Both the position numbers and the translations under genes were made by a program. Positions 8,015 to 16,671 of a stretch of 64,000 nt of DNA are shown here, piece after piece. The notes beneath the pieces are model-generated. The model had not been told where the DNA came from. It ran no database searches and worked only from the letters and a program-made list of their open reading frames with translations. Numbering within the stretch: the stretch's first letter is position 1; each line of letters starts with the position of its first letter. Origin of the DNA: Alexandriicola marinus (GTDB lineage: Bacteria > Pseudomonadota > Alphaproteobacteria > Rhodobacterales > Rhodobacteraceae); assembly GCF_004000435.1 (NCBI RefSeq), contig NZ_RBVZ01000001.1:682001-746000 (forward strand), written 5' to 3'.

Positions 8015-9442
8015 TCAGGCACTTTCCCTGTTTTTCTGGGCCTCGGGTCTATCCGGCTTGAGCATGTGGCTCAAGGGGACTTGTGCCTCGACCACGGTTC
8101 CGGAGCCGGTGGCAAAAATCCGAAGCGTGCCGTCCAGCTGTTCGACCCGCTCGGCCATGTTGCGCAAACCAAGGCCACGGCCGGGCTGCTTTGCGGAATT
8201 CGTCTTGTCGATCCCCGCGCCATTGTCGCTGATCCTCAGCACGCCGCCGGCCCGGTTGCCCCGCAATGTCATCGTGACTTCGGTCGCCTCGGCATGGCGT
8301 TCGACATTGGTCAGCGCCTCCTGGGCGATGCGGTAGAGCGCGATCCGCGCCTCGTCGTCGAGCCGGTTGCGGAACACGACCGTCTCGAAGGTGACGTTGA
8401 TGCCCGTTCGGTTGCTGAAGTCATCGGCCAGCGCCTGAAGCGCGGGGCCAAGCCCCAGATCGTCAAGCGCGCCGGGCCGCAGGTCGCGGCTGATCCGCCG
8501 GACTTCCTGAATCGCGATGCCAAGGGAGTCGATCCCCCGCTGGAGGCTTTCCAGCGCGCGGACGTCGCCCTGTTCGACGCGCCTTCGCGTGACGTCGAGC
8601 GTGTATTTCACGCCAACGAGGATCTGGCTGATCCCGTCATGCAATTCCCGCGCCACCCGCCCGCGTTCTTCTTCCTGGGCATCGAAGACCCGTTGTGTCA
8701 GAGCCTTGAGCTTTGCATCGGCCAGCTTTCGTTCCCGGATGTTGAGGAACAGCCCCGGAAGGAAGACCATCATCAGGGCCGCGAAGGTGATGACCCCGAT
8801 ATAGAGGAACGTGCGCTGCGCTCGGGCCTCCACTTCGGCGCGCGACGCGGCCACGGAGGCGACCACGTCGTCGATGAACACGCCGGTGCCCACGACCCAG
8901 CGCCACGCCGGGAAAATGGTGACATAGCTGATCATCCGTGCCTCTTCGCCGGTGGTGGGCTTGGGCCACAGATGCTCGACATATCCCGAACCGGTCCGTG
9001 CGGTCTGGATGTATTCCTGCACGACAGGGGTGCCCTCGCTGTCGGTGTAATCGATCTGGTTGGTATTGATGAGCCAGGTCTGGCGGGGGCTGACGATGTT
9101 CTTGCCGTCGTAATCATAGACGAAGAAGAATCCTTCATCTCCGTAGATCATGGCCGACAGGATGCGTTGGACCCGGTCTTTGCGGTCGATGTCGTCGACG
9201 CGTGCATTGCCATAGAGAAAGAAGACGGCGTTTCGGGCCTGCGTCACATAATTCCGCAGCTCGCGTTTCTTGGCTTCGATCAGCTGGGTCTCGAGTTGCT
9301 CGAGTTCGCGCTCGGCCGAGGCACGCGACTGGATCGCGACGACCGCCGTGATCCCCGCGACGGCCAGTATCATTGGGACCGCCGCCAGGATGAACAGCTT
9401 TTGCGCATAGCCGAGCTGTAGGCGATTCCAAAGCGTCAACAT
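8015..9442 (-). CDS. Cache-domain sensor histidine kinase (NarL-partner, HisKA_3 type)
   Basis: A 475-residue membrane sensor kinase. A transmembrane helix (about 16-37) is followed by a periplasmic single-Cache domain (about 40-195; GDEGFFFVYDYDG and WRWVVGTGVF are typical). A second helix (about 211-233), the HisKA_3 dimer domain with phospho-accepting His268 (ARELHDG) and an ATPase domain (DNGAGI, GRGLGLRNM) follow. The organisation resembles MctS-type kinases that sense small organic acids. I use the ATG at 9442; an in-frame TTG at 9478 would add 12 residues, and neither has a clear ribosome site. Confidence 0.92.
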   Translation of the reverse strand: MLTLWNRLQLGYAQKLFILAAVPMILAVAGITAVVAIQSRASAERELEQLETQLIEAKKRELRNYVTQARNAVFFLYGNARVDDIDRKDRVQRILSAMIYGDEGFFFVYDYDGKNIVSPRQTWLINTNQIDYTDSEGTPVVQEYIQTARTGSGYVEHLWPKPTTGEEARMISYVTIFPAWRWVVGTGVFIDDVVASVAASRAEVEARAQRTFLYIGVITFAALMMVFLPGLFLNIRERKLADAKLKALTQRVFDAQEEERGRVARELHDGISQILVGVKYTLDVTRRRVEQGDVRALESLQRGIDSLGIAIQEVRRISRDLRPGALDDLGLGPALQALADDFSNRTGINVTFETVVFRNRLDDEARIALYRIAQEALTNVERHAEATEVTMTLRGNRAGGVLRISDNGAGIDKTNSAKQPGRGLGLRNMAERVEQLDGTLRIFATGSGTVVEAQVPLSHMLKPDRPEAQKNRESA

Positions 9443-9534
9443 GCGCGCAGTAATGCCCCAGGTGCGGGGGCGAATCAAAGAGCGATGACGCGATGGGCCG
9501 ACCGGGATGACGCAATGTCATGCGCTAACAGGTC

Positions 9535-9549
9535 ATTTTGTCGCAAAAT
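9535..9549. promoter_or_regulatory. inverted repeat between the kinase gene and the TRAP operon
   Basis: ATTTTG-TCG-CAAAAT, a perfect six-base inverted repeat, is AT-rich against a GC-rich background. It lies 93 bases upstream of the sensor gene and 122 bases before dctP. Position and symmetry suit a binding site for the neighbouring NarL-type regulator. Only one copy was seen. Confidence 0.4.
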
Positions 9550-9670
9550 CGGCTGGCTCCCTCCGTAGCTCTGGGTATTTCTTTGGTCAGAGCGCGGCAA
9601 TATGGTCTGCCGGACTAACCGATCCGTCCGGAGTAAGGGCTCCGGACTTCAGTTCCACGGGAGGATATAC

Positions 9671-10756
9671 ATGGATCGTCGTTCCTTTTTGCGCGCCTCG
9701 ACGGCAGGCGCCGGTGCTGCTGCCGCGACTGCGCTCGCGGCTCCTGCCTATGCGCAGGGCAACCGCACCCTGACCATGGTCACCTCGGTGCCCGATGGCT
9801 TCGCCATTTTCGATGATGCGGCCTCGCTGGCCGCCTCGATGATCACCGAAATGACCGATGGCCAGATCACCATCAACAAGATGCCCGCAGGCTCGCTCGT
9901 CGGCGCGTTCGAAGTGTTCGACGCCGTGTCGTCGGGCCAGGCCGACATGTATCACTCGGCCGAATACTACTTCCTCAACCAGCATCCGGCCTTTGCCTAC
10001 TTCACGGCCGTGCCCTTCGGCATGACCGGCGTGGAAATGCTGTCGTGGTACTACCACAAGGGCGGGATGGAGCTTCACCAGGAACTCGCCAGCCTGTTCA
10101 ACCTCAAGCCGTTCCTTGCCGGTAACACGGCGATGCAGCCCGGCGGATGGTTCAACAAGGAGATCACGTCCGCCGAAGACCTTCAGGGCCTGCGGTTCCG
10201 TATGCCGGGCCAGGGTGGCCAGGTTCTCGGTCGTCTGGGCGCCTCCGTCCAGAACATCCCGGGCGGCGAAATCTACCAGGCGCTGGCCTCCGGCCAGATC
10301 GACGGCGCCGAATGGATCGGCCCCTTCGCGGACGAACGCCTTGGCTTCCAGGAAGTCACCAACATCTACTACACCGCCGGCTTCCACGAGCCGGGCTCGG
10401 CGCTGGCCCTGTCGATGAACCTCGACGTGTTCGAGTCGCTGACACCCGCGCAGCAGCGCATCGTCGAAGTGGCTTGCGAAGCGACCCACGCCAACAACCT
10501 GGGCCTGTCCTGGGCCGAGAATGGCGCAGCACTTGCCCGTCTGCAGTCCGAGGGCGTGCAGGCTCGCGAATTCCCCGATGACGTCTGGGAAGCCTTTGGC
10601 CGCGCCGCCGCCGAAGTTCGTGAAGAGAACATGGGCGACGAGATCTACGCCAACATCGCCAACAGCTATTTCGCGGCGATGCAGGAAACCGCCGCCTGGT
10701 GGGAAATCGGCGATGGCGAATACATCCGCCAGCGCAACCGCGTGAACGCGGGCTGA
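9671..10756 (+). CDS. dctP: TRAP transporter solute-binding protein DctP (TakP-like)
   Basis: A 361-residue periplasmic binding protein. The N-terminus MDRRSFLRAS followed by an alanine-rich stretch ending AYAQ is a Tat-type signal. WFNKEITSAEDLQGLRFRMPG, then GGEIYQAL, DGAEWIGP and DERLGF match the DctP family, most like 2-oxoacid-binding TakP. The arginine in LRFRMP is the expected carboxylate ligand. An in-frame start 23 codons upstream is rejected because it precedes the signal peptide; GGGAGG lies before the chosen ATG. It feeds the DctQ and DctM subunits downstream. Confidence 0.93.
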   Translation: MDRRSFLRASTAGAGAAAATALAAPAYAQGNRTLTMVTSVPDGFAIFDDAASLAASMITEMTDGQITINKMPAGSLVGAFEVFDAVSSGQADMYHSAEYYFLNQHPAFAYFTAVPFGMTGVEMLSWYYHKGGMELHQELASLFNLKPFLAGNTAMQPGGWFNKEITSAEDLQGLRFRMPGQGGQVLGRLGASVQNIPGGEIYQALASGQIDGAEWIGPFADERLGFQEVTNIYYTAGFHEPGSALALSMNLDVFESLTPAQQRIVEVACEATHANNLGLSWAENGAALARLQSEGVQAREFPDDVWEAFGRAAAEVREENMGDEIYANIANSYFAAMQETAAWWEIGDGEYIRQRNRVNAG

Positions 10757-10774
10757 TCCCGACCTGAAAGATCG

Positions 10775-10808
10775 GGCCCGTCCGGATTGCTTGCGATCCG
10801 GGCGGGCC
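10775..10808 (+). other. intercistronic hairpin between dctP and dctQ
   Basis: GGCCCGTCCGGAT pairs with ATCCGGGCGGGCC (13 pairs, one of them G-U) around an eight-base loop, 18 bases after the dctP stop and 60 before dctQ. There is no following T-run, so it is probably a partial terminator or 3' stabiliser rather than a full stop. Such hairpins commonly raise binding-protein expression over the permease genes. Confidence 0.65.
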
Positions 10809-10868
10809 TTCGCGCATAGTTAACGCGACAGGGGCTCTGGGCCGGAGCCCCGAGAACGGGGGAGCAGC

Positions 10869-11780
10869 ATGATCGATTTCATCCTGTGGGTTCTTAAGAA
10901 TATCGCTCTGGCGCCGTACAATCTCGTGGTGGCTCTCGCCAACCCGGGGAGTTGGCTGGACTGGAGCAATCCCGAAGCCGTGATGCGCTTTATCTACTAT
11001 GGCGCCTCGGTCGAGCTGTTCTTCATCGTCTTTACGACCGTGCTCGTGATCACCCTTCTGGGCATGTTCTGGAACCGGGACATCCTGTGGCGGGGCGTGC
11101 GGATCCTCGAAGGGTTCGGCAACGGGGTCGGCCGCGCGGCCGCCTGGGCCGGTCTTCTGATGGTTCTGATCCAGGTGATGATCGTCTTTCTTCAGCGGAT
11201 TTTTCGCGTGGCGGAAATCCAGCTGGGACCGATGGGCACCGCACTTGCGATGGATCTCAGCTGGTGGGCCGAGGGGCTGAAATTCTACAACGCGCTCGTC
11301 GTGTGCCTGTGCGTCTCCTATACCTTCATTCAGGGCGGGCATGTCCGGGTCGATCTGGTCTATTCCGCCGTCAAGTTCCGCACAAAGCGCGTGATCGACA
11401 TGTTCGGCTGCCTGTTCTTCATGGTTCCGGCGATCACGATCACCTATCTCTACGCATGGTTCTTCATGTGGCGGCACCTGATGACGCCGGCGGTCACGGC
11501 CACGAGCGATCTTGACCGGATGCTGATGCAATCGCGGATCTTCCGCTGGAACGTGGAAACCATCGGATTCAGCCCGAACGGCTTCAACGCCTATTTCCTG
11601 TTCAAGGTCCTGCTCGTCCTGTTCTGCGTCATGGTCCTTGTTCAGGCGATCGCGTTCTTCTGGCGATCCTACCTCGAGTTCGTCGAGGGCGAAGAGAGCG
11701 ACGGCAAATACCGGGACATGGATTCGACCGGCGATCCCGCCGAACAGTTGGAACACGCCGCGCATTCGGGCTCTGCCTGA
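10869..11780 (+). CDS. dctQ: TRAP transporter small permease subunit DctQ (long form)
   Basis: A 303-residue inner-membrane protein with several hydrophobic helices (about residues 38-62, 88-112, 140-155, 180-205 and 245-265) and QGGHVRVDLVY, which matches the DctQ signature. Typical DctQ is 160-200 residues; the extra length is an N-terminal extension and a loop before the last helix. It is followed after 51 bases by DctM. It is probably structural or a helper in the TRAP membrane complex. Confidence 0.88.
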   Translation: MIDFILWVLKNIALAPYNLVVALANPGSWLDWSNPEAVMRFIYYGASVELFFIVFTTVLVITLLGMFWNRDILWRGVRILEGFGNGVGRAAAWAGLLMVLIQVMIVFLQRIFRVAEIQLGPMGTALAMDLSWWAEGLKFYNALVVCLCVSYTFIQGGHVRVDLVYSAVKFRTKRVIDMFGCLFFMVPAITITYLYAWFFMWRHLMTPAVTATSDLDRMLMQSRIFRWNVETIGFSPNGFNAYFLFKVLLVLFCVMVLVQAIAFFWRSYLEFVEGEESDGKYRDMDSTGDPAEQLEHAAHSGSA

Positions 11781-11831
11781 AACACGACTGAAACACGCCG
11801 CTGACGGCAAGAACCGAGGGGACATCAGGGG

Positions 11832-14186
11832 ATGTTGTTTGGTCTGGATGGGGTCGAGATCGGTCTGATCATCGTATTCCTGACGCTTTTCGCCGGGATC
11901 ATGACCGGCTTCCCGGTGGGCTTTGCCATCGGCGGGGCTGCGGTCATTTCCTTTGCAATCATCGCGGCCCTCGATTCCGCGGGGTTGTTGATCCATCAGG
12001 CCATCGACAGCGGTTCGGCGGAATATGCGGCCCTTCTGGCCGAAGGGGTCGCGCGCGACGCGATCTCGGTCTTCCGATACCCCGAATTGCCCCGCGTCGA
12101 AGAGGCGCTGTTCCCGGGCGGCTGGGAACAGGCGATGGAGCGCAACATCTCCTTCATCGTCAACCGGATGAACGAACGTGTCATCGCGGGCCAGTCGATC
12201 GAGACGCTGCTTGCCGTTCTGATGTTCGTGATGATGGGGATCACGCTGGAACGCTCGCGGATCGCGGAGGATCTTCTGACGACCATGGCGCGCGTCTTTG
12301 GCCCGCTTCCGGGCGGTCTGGCCGTGTCCATCGTTATCGTCGGCGCTTTCCTTGCCGCCTCGACCGGCATCGTTGGCGCAACGGTCGTGACCATGGGTCT
12401 GCTGGCGCTGCCCACCATGCTGCGCAACGGGTACTCGCCCAAACTCGCAACCGGCGTCATCGCGGCCTCGGGCACGCTGGGCCAGATCATCCCGCCCTCA
12501 ATCGTCATCGTTCTGCTGGGCACGCTGGTCGGGGATCTGTATGCCACCGGCCAGGAAACCCGCGCGCAGCTTGCCGGGTGCGGCGATGCGCTCACCTTCC
12601 TGGGCAAGCCTGCGGTCTTGTCGGTCGGCACGCTGTTCCAGGCCGCGCTTTTGCCGGGCCTGTTCCTCGCCGGCCTCTATGCGGCCTATGCCTTCGGCTT
12701 TGCCCTGTTCCGCCCCGAGGCTGCACCGCCGGTGCAGATCGACGGAGCCACGGGCGAGTCGATCACCCGGCAGGAAGCACTGACATGGTATCTCTTCGCG
12801 CCGGCCGGCCTGATCGCCGCTGTCGTGATCGCGGCATCGGTCGGGATCGTGGGAAGCCAGTCGATCACGGTTTCCGATTATGCCGAGCGCGCAGACGGGC
12901 CGGCCCTGCGGACCAACGTCTCCGAACAATGTCAGGCCTCGATGATCGAGCTGCATGGCCAGGAGGCCTGGGACGAGGCCGTGGCACAGCGCGCGGAGAT
13001 GACCGCGGCCGGAGACAGCGGCGCCGTCGTTGAACTCACCGAAGAGGAACGTGAAGCCGCGCTCTTGAATGCGCTGGAAACGGCGCCCGCGATCGGCAGC
13101 GGTGTCGCGGTGATCTTTACCCTTCTGGGGCTTGTCCTGATCATCGCGCGGGGCGTTTCGCCCACCTCCGAACCCTGGCCGCTGATCGTTGGCGGCGTCG
13201 GGGTCGCCCTGGCCTTCCTGTTCGACGTGCTTTTCATCTCGCCCCTGACCGGGTCGGGCGCGACCTTCATGATCCTTGCGGTGCCGATGGGTCTGGCGCT
13301 CTTCGGGTGCCGCTTCGCGATGGCGAGGCTGTCGCAGAACGAGCTTTTGCGCGTGGTCTTTCCGCCGCTGATCCTGATCGTCGCCGTTCTGGGCTCGATC
13401 CTCGGCGGGATCACCAACCCGACACCGGCTGCGGCACTCGGGGCGGCCGGTGCGATCATGCTCGCCGCCTACCGCAAGCTCAAGGAAGAGAACGGCACCG
13501 GCAAGATCATCATCTGGGCCTCGTTCGCGCTGGTGATCATGATCCTTGTCGGGGTGAATTTCGATCTGCGCGTCACCCGCGAGGTCGTGCCGCTTCAGGA
13601 CTGGATCGCCTATGTGATCGCGCAATTCGCCTATCACTTTGCCTTCTTCGGCCTGCTCTACGCCTGTTGGGTCCTGCTGCGGATGAGCATCCTCGGACCG
13701 GTCGTGCGCGAGACGGCCAAGGTGACGTCGATGGTCTTCACCATCCTGATCGGGTCGCAGCTTCTGAACCTTGTCCTGATCTCCTTCGGCGGGGAACATT
13801 ACATCCAGCAGTTCCTGCGGGCCTTCGACAATGAATGGACCGTGTTCCTTCTGGTGATGCTGATCCTCTTCATCCTCGGCTTCGTTCTCGACTTCCTCGA
13901 GATCATCTACATCGTCGTCCCGATCGTGGGGCCGGTGATCTATGGTGGCACGCTGGAGCCGACGTGGGTCACGATCATGATCGCGATCAACCTTCAGACT
14001 TCGTTCCTGACCCCGCCGTTCGGCTTTGCGCTGTTCTACCTGCGGGGGGTCGCGCCGCCGGGCGTGACGACAGGTGACATCTATCGCGGGGTTCTGCCGT
14101 TCGTGGCGATCCAGGTTCTGGGGCTCGTGATCCTCGCGCTGGCACCCGGGATCGTGACCATCGTGCCGAACCTGCTGGGCGGCTGA
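11832..14186 (+). CDS. dctM: TRAP transporter large permease subunit DctM (extended, 784 aa)
   Basis: The N-terminal third and last third carry the DctM core: FLTLFAGIMTGFPVGFAIGG at the start, ASTGIVGATVVTMGLLALP and ASGTLGQIIPPSIVIVLLG near 180-230, and TSFLTPPFGFALFYLRG near 730. Usual DctM length is about 430 residues. Here about 70 residues are inserted after the second helix and about 250 in the middle (roughly 300-550), including a soluble segment and extra helices. The frame is uninterrupted, so this is a genuine long variant. It drives Na+- or H+-coupled uptake with DctP and DctQ. Confidence 0.88.
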   Translation: MLFGLDGVEIGLIIVFLTLFAGIMTGFPVGFAIGGAAVISFAIIAALDSAGLLIHQAIDSGSAEYAALLAEGVARDAISVFRYPELPRVEEALFPGGWEQAMERNISFIVNRMNERVIAGQSIETLLAVLMFVMMGITLERSRIAEDLLTTMARVFGPLPGGLAVSIVIVGAFLAASTGIVGATVVTMGLLALPTMLRNGYSPKLATGVIAASGTLGQIIPPSIVIVLLGTLVGDLYATGQETRAQLAGCGDALTFLGKPAVLSVGTLFQAALLPGLFLAGLYAAYAFGFALFRPEAAPPVQIDGATGESITRQEALTWYLFAPAGLIAAVVIAASVGIVGSQSITVSDYAERADGPALRTNVSEQCQASMIELHGQEAWDEAVAQRAEMTAAGDSGAVVELTEEEREAALLNALETAPAIGSGVAVIFTLLGLVLIIARGVSPTSEPWPLIVGGVGVALAFLFDVLFISPLTGSGATFMILAVPMGLALFGCRFAMARLSQNELLRVVFPPLILIVAVLGSILGGITNPTPAAALGAAGAIMLAAYRKLKEENGTGKIIIWASFALVIMILVGVNFDLRVTREVVPLQDWIAYVIAQFAYHFAFFGLLYACWVLLRMSILGPVVRETAKVTSMVFTILIGSQLLNLVLISFGGEHYIQQFLRAFDNEWTVFLLVMLILFILGFVLDFLEIIYIVVPIVGPVIYGGTLEPTWVTIMIAINLQTSFLTPPFGFALFYLRGVAPPGVTTGDIYRGVLPFVAIQVLGLVILALAPGIVTIVPNLLGG

Positions 14187-14234
14187 CAAAGGGGGTAGGG
14201 CGGGTCCTGTGGCCCCGCTCTGTATCGCCTCCGT

Positions 14235-14615
14235 TCAGTAGCGCTCTATCAGATCCCAGCGATTGCCGAAGCGATCTCGGAAGACTGCGACAATGCCATA
14301 GCTTTCTTGCCTGGGCTGTTCCTCGAAGATGACGCCGGCCGCCGTCATCCGGGCATGATCTGCCGCGAAATCCGCGGTGGCGAGGAAGAATCCCACCCGC
14401 CCGCCGGTCTGGTTGCCGATCGCGCCGCGTTGCCGGTCGTCCGCCGCTTGCGCTAGAAGGAGAGCCGTCCCACCGCCCGGCGGTGCCACGGTTACCCAAC
14501 GTTTTCCTTCGCCAAGATCGATATCCGTCAGGAGGACAAAGCCCATCGTGCCCACATAAAACGCAATTCCCGCGTCATAGTCGGGCACGACGACGGCCAC
14601 CGCCTCGATATGCAT
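14235..14615 (-). CDS. VOC (glyoxalase-like) superfamily protein
   Basis: A 126-residue vicinal-oxygen-chelate protein: HIEAVAVVVPDYDAGIAFYVG at the start, GVIFEEQPRQESYGIVAVFRD, and the terminal FGNRWDLIE typical of this fold. No specific substrate can be assigned. The ATG overlaps the Bpt stop as TGATG, so it is translated from the same message. Confidence 0.85.
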   Translation of the reverse strand: MHIEAVAVVVPDYDAGIAFYVGTMGFVLLTDIDLGEGKRWVTVAPPGGGTALLLAQAADDRQRGAIGNQTGGRVGFFLATADFAADHARMTAAGVIFEEQPRQESYGIVAVFRDRFGNRWDLIERY

Positions 14616-15457
14616 CAGCGAGGGACAGGGTTCGTATCGGGAAGCCGGATGCGGGCAACCTGCTCAGCGATGGGATCCACCGACAACGGGTGCTTTTGCG
14701 CACTGTAGGCCTCGGGATCACGCAGCTTGTGCCAGTCGCGGTCGTGATAGACCTCAAGCCCTGAGAACCGCGCCTTGTATCCCATCTTGTCGCTGCCGGG
14801 CACCCAATAGCCCAGATAGACATAGGGCAGCCCCATCTCACGCGCGATGCGCACGTGATCGAGGATGATATAGGTGCCGAGAGAGGCCTTCTCGAAGTCG
14901 GGGTCGAAGAAGGAATAGACCATGCTCAGCCCGTCATCGAGCACATCGGTCAGGCACACGGCGCGCAACGCGCCGCCTTCGTCCTCGTGATTGTCATCCC
15001 GGGGGGAGCGGTATTCGATCAGCCGGGATCGGACCGGCGTCTCCTCGACCATGGCGGCGAATTCGAACACGTCCATATCGGCCATACCGCCATCCGAATG
15101 GCGCTGGTCGAGGTATTTGCGGAACAGTTCGTATTGATCGTCGGTGGCCCAGGGCGAGGTCGCACGCCGATGAATGTGCCGGTTGCGGCGCAAGACGCGT
15201 TTCTGGCTTTTCGACGGGCTGAAATCGTCGACCCGGATACGGGCCGACAGGCAGGCCGCGCAATCGGCGCAGGACGGGCGATACAGCACGTTCTGGGATC
15301 GGCGAAAGCCCTGTTTCGACAGGGCATCGTTCAACCGCTCGGCCTGATCGCCCTGCAGCGCGCAGAACAACTTCCTTTCCATCCGGCCCTCGAGATAAGG
15401 GCAGGGCTGGGGGGCCGTCACATAGAATTGCGGGGCGACAGGAAGGGTATGGCGCAT
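14615..15457 (-). CDS. bpt: aspartate/glutamate leucyltransferase (Bpt)
   Basis: A 280-residue arginyltransferase-family protein. The N-terminal cysteine cluster (CPYLEGR, then [16 protein letters not shown]) and the GNAT-like C-terminal half with [17 protein letters not shown] are diagnostic. Bacterial Bpt transfers leucine from Leu-tRNA to proteins with N-terminal Asp or Glu, marking them for ClpAP (N-degron pathway). It is preceded by a terminator for the upstream RDD gene and coupled to the VOC gene. Confidence 0.93.
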   Translation of the reverse strand: MRHTLPVAPQFYVTAPQPCPYLEGRMERKLFCALQGDQAERLNDALSKQGFRRSQNVLYRPSCADCAACLSARIRVDDFSPSKSQKRVLRRNRHIHRRATSPWATDDQYELFRKYLDQRHSDGGMADMDVFEFAAMVEETPVRSRLIEYRSPRDDNHEDEGGALRAVCLTDVLDDGLSMVYSFFDPDFEKASLGTYIILDHVRIAREMGLPYVYLGYWVPGSDKMGYKARFSGLEVYHDRDWHKLRDPEAYSAQKHPLSVDPIAEQVARIRLPDTNPVPR

Positions 15458-15505
15458 GGTTGTCCGTCGGTGAGATTACGATGACGTTAGCAAGCCCGAG
15501 GCCAT

Positions 15506-15540
15506 GAGAAAAGCCCCTGCCCGACATCCGGGGCAGGGGC
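15506..15540 (-). terminator. rho-independent terminator after the RDD gene
   Basis: A perfect ten-pair stem (GCCCCTGCCC and its complement, 15513-15540) with an eight-base loop is followed on the minus strand by CTTTTC. It lies 28 bases beyond the RDD stop and separates that gene from bpt. Confidence 0.8.
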
Positions 15541-15567
15541 GGCAACCCTGTGCTGAAGCGGGCGGTG

Positions 15568-16017
15568 TCAGGCCGGGCGATTGATCGCGGCGGTGCCGAG
15601 GATCGCGTCGCTGAGGCCCTGTTTGCGATCCGACATCAGCATCATGACGATCGACAGAAGCTGAAGCGGCGGCATCGCCACGCTGACGGTGTAGCCCAGC
15701 GTGTGAAAGAAGGCGGTCTCGTTGGTCAGGCGCCCGCCATCGGATTGCCGGATCTCGACAGCCATCAGCCGCATGCCCCAGGTGGCCGATCCCCCCGCCA
15801 GCGTGAACCAACGGTAGAAGAAGCCCACGACAAGCATCAGGGCGGGAAAGAAGAACAGCCCCGTAAAGGCGGTGAACGGTAGAACAAGAACACTGGCGAA
15901 CCCGATCAGGACCATGTCGGCAACCCAGGCCAAAAGCCGTTTGGTCGGAATGCCATCGTAGAACTGGGATAAATGATGGGGGTCGGGCAAACCGTTGAGA
16001 TGGGCGGCGGCGGGCAT
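15568..16017 (-). CDS. RDD family membrane protein
   Basis: A 149-residue protein with three hydrophobic helices and the family triad: KRLLAWVADM (Arg/Asp in helix 1) and GGSATWGMRLMAVEI. Function of RDD proteins is mostly unknown; some act in cation or small-molecule transport. The ATG at 16017, with AAAGGAC upstream, is preferred over an in-frame start 23 codons earlier. Confidence 0.88.
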   Translation of the reverse strand: MPAAAHLNGLPDPHHLSQFYDGIPTKRLLAWVADMVLIGFASVLVLPFTAFTGLFFFPALMLVVGFFYRWFTLAGGSATWGMRLMAVEIRQSDGGRLTNETAFFHTLGYTVSVAMPPLQLLSIVMMLMSDRKQGLSDAILGTAAINRPA

Positions 16018-16073
16018 CGGACTGTCCTTTCTGGCGCGCGAATGGGCTGTTTGGTCGAAGGTGGGAAAGGGGC

Positions 16074-16098
16074 CGGGCCCCCGCAAGGCGGGGACCCG
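16074..16098 (-). terminator. weak terminator-like hairpin after DUF2852 gene
   Basis: CGGG plus CCCCGC pairs with GCGGGG plus CCCG across one mismatch and a three-base loop, 12 bases beyond the DUF2852 stop. On the minus strand it is followed by CCCCTTTCCC, a poor T-run, so termination may be partial. Confidence 0.4.
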
Positions 16099-16109
16099 TT
16101 CCGGGCGTA

Positions 16110-16556
16110 TCAGGCCTGAGAGGCTGCGGCGTCGTCGGTGCCGGCGTCGGCCTTGCGGGCCCGGTCGTTCATGAACTGGTCGAACTCGGCCTTGTCCTTG
16201 GCCTCGCGCAGACGCTCGAGGAACTCTTCGAAGCTGCGCTGCTCGTCCTCAAGCCGGCGCAGGGTCTCGGTCTTGTAGGCGTCGAAGGCCGAGTTTCCCG
16301 AGGACCGCGTCGCGGTGCGGAAAGAGGAACGGGTCGAACGTGCGGTGCAATTCTTCGAAAACATCTGCTTGCTCCAGATCATATAGGCGAGAAGGGCGAG
16401 GCCGACGGGCCAGAAGGCGATGAAGCCAAGGACCATCGCGGCGATCCATGCACCCTTGCCGCGCTCGTCGAGCCAGGTTTCGGCCCGGGCGAACCAGTTG
16501 GGGCGGTCGACCCCGCGATGCATGGCATTGGGGGGCTGGATATCGGTGGTGGACAT
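16110..16556 (-). CDS. DUF2852 domain-containing membrane protein
   Basis: A 148-residue protein with one clear transmembrane segment (about residues 35-60: GAWIAAMVLGFIAFWPVGLA) and a charged coiled-coil-like C-terminal half (AYKTETLRRLEDEQRSFEEF). This fits alphaproteobacterial DUF2852 proteins of unknown function. AAGGAG precedes the ATG. Its upstream region carries two near-identical palindromes and a leader hairpin (listed separately), implying specific regulation. Confidence 0.85.
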   Translation of the reverse strand: MSTTDIQPPNAMHRGVDRPNWFARAETWLDERGKGAWIAAMVLGFIAFWPVGLALLAYMIWSKQMFSKNCTARSTRSSFRTATRSSGNSAFDAYKTETLRRLEDEQRSFEEFLERLREAKDKAEFDQFMNDRARKADAGTDDAAASQA

Positions 16557-16580
16557 GCGGGTCTCCTTGTTTGGTCGGGG

Positions 16581-16607
16581 CCGCGGGGTTTGGTGGCATC
16601 CCCGCGG
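16581..16607 (-). promoter_or_regulatory. 5' leader hairpin of DUF2852 mRNA
   Basis: CCGCGGGG and CCCCGCGG form a perfect eight-pair stem with an eleven-base loop, ending 25 bases upstream of the DUF2852 start and so close to the ribosome site. It would form in the 5' untranslated region and might affect translation or mRNA stability. Confidence 0.5.
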
Positions 16608-16613
16608 TGTTGA

Positions 16614-16632
16614 ATGTGAATGCCTTTCACAT
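16614..16632. promoter_or_regulatory. palindromic operator copy 1 upstream of DUF2852 gene
   Basis: The site reads ATGTGAATGCCTTTCACAT, with perfect outer arms ATGTGAA and TTCACAT. A near-identical second site starts 58 bases away at 16672. A duplicated dyad upstream of one gene is strong evidence of a specific regulator. The spacing (TGTGA-N7-TCACA) is one base longer than the Crp consensus. Confidence 0.65.
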
Positions 16633-16671
16633 CCTCGATATTGGCAACCGGACCCCGTGGATCAAGACGTG

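Noticed and set aside
8012-9421. Plus-strand frame of about 469 codons opposite the histidine kinase
   Set aside because: The minus strand has complete kinase motifs; the opposite frame shows none.
9555-9580. Sigma-54 promoter (GG-N10-GC) before dctP
   Set aside because: The GG and GC in CTGGCTCCCTCCGTAGC are 11 bases apart, not 10, and no other match was seen.
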